Source: Paracoccaceae bacterium
Lineage (GTDB): Bacteria; Pseudomonadota; Alphaproteobacteria; Rhodobacterales; Rhodobacteraceae
Reading direction: 5' to 3'
Assembly (NCBI GenBank): GCA_023254015.1
Contig: JALQYS010000380.1
Location: forward strand, 1 to 7,212
DNA: 7,212 nucleotides
The notes beneath the pieces were generated by a model. The model made no database searches, was not told the DNA's origin, and was given only the letters and a program-made list of their open reading frames with translations. Every line of letters begins with the position of its first letter. Within the stretch, counting starts at the first letter, position 1. The position numbers and the translations under genes are program-made. Shown here piece after piece: positions 5,868 through 7,212 of this stretch.

Positions 5868-6385
5868 TGTCCGGCCTCGTGACAGGCCGGGCACAGGCCG
5901 ACGGCTTCGATATTGGCGCGCTCAAGGGCAAATCCGGTCGGCGCGGCGGCGCGCTGCAGCGCCTCGATCACCGGGGTGGCGGGGGCCTCGGCCACCACGT
6001 CGCAGGCGCGGCAGATCAGGAAGGCGGGCAGGTGCGCCTCGCCCGGATGCATGCAGGCCACAAAGGCGTTCAGCCGGCGGATACGGTGGGCAAAGCCCTG
6101 ATCCTCAAGGAACTCCAGCGCGCGATAGGCAACAGGCGGCTGATTGCCGAACCCTTCGGCGGCAAGGCGGTTCAAGACGAAATAGGCCCCCATCGCCTTG
6201 TGTTCCTCCAGCAGGATCTCCAGCACCCGCCGCCGCACCGGCGTAAAGCGCAGGCCACGGGCCGCCGCAAGCTCTTCGGCGCGGGCGAGGGCATCGCTGC
6301 GGCAGTGGCTATGGTCGTGGGTGGCAAAGGCCAGATCGGGGGTCTGGCAGCCGGGACAGGGTTCGGCATGCGGGCGGGGGGTCAT
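5864..6385 (-). CDS. zur: Zinc uptake regulator Zur (Fur family)
   Basis: The 173-residue Fur-family repressor binds DNA when zinc is plentiful. Residues about 45-95 form the winged helix (LRFTPVRRRVLEILLEEHKA, then PPVAYRALEFL). The dimerisation domain carries two CxxC pairs, C125/C128 (ICRAC) and C165/C168 (LCPAC), which make the structural zinc site. H100, C111, H118 and E133 line up by eye with the regulatory zinc ligands of E. coli Zur (H77, C88, H96, E111). The N-terminus adds CPGC (10-13) and HDHSHC (23-28). I chose the ATG at 6385; the in-frame ATG at 6415 is less likely because it falls beside the operator, and AAGG precedes 6385. It is the first gene of zur-znuC-znuB, shares ATGA with znuC, and is probably autoregulated through the Zur box just upstream. 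Confidence 0.95.
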   Translation of the reverse strand: MTPRPHAEPCPGCQTPDLAFATHDHSHCRSDALARAEELAAARGLRFTPVRRRVLEILLEEHKAMGAYFVLNRLAAEGFGNQPPVAYRALEFLEDQGFAHRIRRLNAFVACMHPGEAHLPAFLICRACDVVAEAPATPVIEALQRAAAPTGFALERANIEAVGLCPACHEAGQ

Positions 6386-6393
6386 GGCAGGCC

Positions 6394-6422
6394 TTGACTT
6401 GTTATAGTCTAACATACATATC
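6394..6422 (+). promoter_or_regulatory. Candidate znuA promoter overlapping the Zur box
   Basis: TTGACT (6394-6399) is followed after 17 bases by CATATC (6417-6422), or after 16 by ACATAT. The operator lies inside the spacer, which is a classic arrangement for repression by blocking polymerase. The -35 is good, the -10 weak. Confidence 0.4.
6400..6414. promoter_or_regulatory. Zur-binding operator (Zur box) shared by zur-znuCB and znuA
   Basis: TGTTATAGTCTAACA is an imperfect palindrome that differs at one position from the proteobacterial Zur consensus TGTTATANTATAACA. It lies 15 bases before the zur ATG and 39 before the znuA ATG, so one site can repress both divergent units. The minus strand reads TATAAC across it, which could serve as the zur -10. 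Confidence 0.82.
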
Positions 6423-6440
6423 ACCCCTGATCCGAAAGTC

Positions 6441-6445
6441 AAAGG
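6441..6445 (+). promoter_or_regulatory. znuA ribosome binding site
   Basis: AAAGG lies 8 bases before the ATG at 6454 and supports that start, which also gives a well-formed signal peptide. Confidence 0.55.
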
Positions 6446-6453
6446 TCGTTCTC

Positions 6454-7212
6454 ATGCGGTATATCATATCCCTTGCCGTTGCCAGCCTTGGACTGGCTGC
6501 ACCCCTGGCCGCGCCCGCGATGGCCGAGGTGCCGCGGGTGGTGACGGATATCCATCCGGTGCATGCGCTGGTGGCGCAGGTGATGGGCGATCTGGGCCAG
6601 CCGGAGTTGCTGCTGGAAAAGGGCGCAAATGCCCATTCCTTCCAGATGCGGCCCAGTCAGGCGGCGGGCTTGCAAGAGGCCGATCTGGTGGTCTGGATCG
6701 GGCCCGAGATGACGCCTTGGCTGGACCGAACGCTGGAGGGTATCAGCACCGCGCGGCAGCTGCGGCTCTTGCAGGCCGAGGGCACCTTCCGTCAGGATTT
6801 CGGCGCGGCAGCGGCCCATGATCACGGCCATGAAACGCCCGAAGCCGGCCATGACGACCACGCCGCAGACCATGACGGCCATGCCCACGAAGGGGTTGAC
6901 CCGCATGCCTGGCTTGACCCGTCGAATGCCAGCCACTGGCTGGGACTGATCGCGGCCGAGCTTTCGACGCTGGACCCTGAAAACGCCGCGACCTATGCCG
7001 CAAATGCCGCGCAGGCACAGGCGGACCTAGCCGCGCTGGACGCCGAAATTGCCGCCAGCCTTGCCCCGGCGCAAGGCAAACCGCTGGTCGTCTATCACGA
7101 TGCCTATGGCTATTTCGCCGGCCACTACGGCCTGACCATCGCCGCCGCGATTGCCGAGGGCGATGCCAGCGGCCCCGGCGCCCAGCACATCGCCGAAATC
7201 GAGGCGCTGCTG
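6454..7212 (+). CDS. znuA: Periplasmic zinc-binding protein ZnuA, C-terminus off right edge
   Basis: The 253 visible residues begin with a Sec signal peptide (MRYIISLAVA, hydrophobic core, cleavage likely after AMA at residue 24). The mature protein is a cluster A-I/TroA-type zinc-binding protein that passes zinc to ZnuB in the inner membrane. Predicted ligands are H61 in GANAHSFQMRPSQ, H151 in DPHAWLDP and H215 in VVYHDAYGYF, matching H60, H143 and H207 of E. coli ZnuA; the fourth acidic site would lie beyond the window. Between the first two ligands is a His/Asp-rich loop (about 122-145, eight histidines) that separates zinc-type from manganese-type members. It reads away from zur and is probably repressed by Zur from the box at 6400-6414. 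No stop is reached, so perhaps 60-70 residues are missing. Confidence 0.96.
   Translation, partial: MRYIISLAVASLGLAAPLAAPAMAEVPRVVTDIHPVHALVAQVMGDLGQPELLLEKGANAHSFQMRPSQAAGLQEADLVVWIGPEMTPWLDRTLEGISTARQLRLLQAEGTFRQDFGAAAAHDHGHETPEAGHDDHAADHDGHAHEGVDPHAWLDPSNASHWLGLIAAELSTLDPENAATYAANAAQAQADLAALDAEIAASLAPAQGKPLVVYHDAYGYFAGHYGLTIAAAIAEGDASGPGAQHIAEIEALL

Noticed and set aside
6386..6442. Longer Zur starting at 6442 or 6415
   Set aside because: Those starts would place the operator and probable promoter inside the coding sequence; the ATG at 6385 has a ribosome site and fits the family.
1..7212. A previously undescribed defence, mobile or CRISPR-like system
   Set aside because: No transposase, integrase, terminal inverted repeats, spaced repeats or defence-type gene cluster is present; apart from the GNAT-ParE join the genes are recognised housekeeping or zinc-uptake functions.

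Overview
The window looks like a piece of an alphaproteobacterial chromosome, most likely Rhodobacteraceae (Rhodobacter/Paracoccus-like). The reasons are high GC with strongly GC-biased third positions, an ffh followed at once by a small GNAT acetyltransferase gene, an alphaproteobacterial style of Ffh G-domain motifs, and a divergent zur-znuCB / znuA zinc locus with a TGTTATA-type Zur operator. I see no mobile elements, tRNA/rRNA genes or CRISPR arrays.

Layout. Bases 1-477 (minus) hold the N-terminal part of a MoxR-family AAA+ ATPase that runs off the left edge. Bases 572-1234 (minus) hold an unusual 220-residue ORF: its first ~100 residues are the start of a RimJ/RimL-type GNAT acetyltransferase, and its last ~120 residues are the C-terminus of topoisomerase IV subunit B (ParE). 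The join is in frame near base 935. This ORF overlaps the end of ffh (1231-2685, minus; SRP GTPase) by ATGA. A 359-bp divergent intergenic region (2686-3044) with a perfect 16-bp tandem repeat separates ffh from a DMT/EamA-family transporter (3045-3932, plus). Next come four minus-strand genes of a zinc operon, in transcription order zur (6385-5864), znuC (5867-5085), znuB (5095-4304) and a small antibiotic-biosynthesis-monooxygenase-like gene (4283-3951). znuA (6454 to the right edge, plus) diverges from zur across a short region holding a near-perfect Zur box.

How the genes work together. ZnuA (periplasmic zinc binder), ZnuB (membrane permease) and ZnuC (ATPase) form a high-affinity zinc importer. 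Zur, encoded with znuCB, probably represses both divergent units from the one operator at 6400-6414 when zinc is sufficient. Histidine-rich segments occur in ZnuA (internal loop), ZnuC (C-terminal tail) and the Zur N-terminus. Ffh is the housekeeping SRP protein for co-translational membrane targeting.

The most notable observation is the GNAT-ParE junction. Neither half keeps its catalytic core. Base composition shifts across it (hand count about 60% GC over 1-900, about 66% over 961-1500), and the usual rhodobacterial neighbours downstream of ffh-GNAT are not there. It marks either a real rearrangement breakpoint or a chimeric assembly. Apart from that junction I read the window as ordinary core genome plus a zinc-uptake locus, not as a new defence or mobile system.
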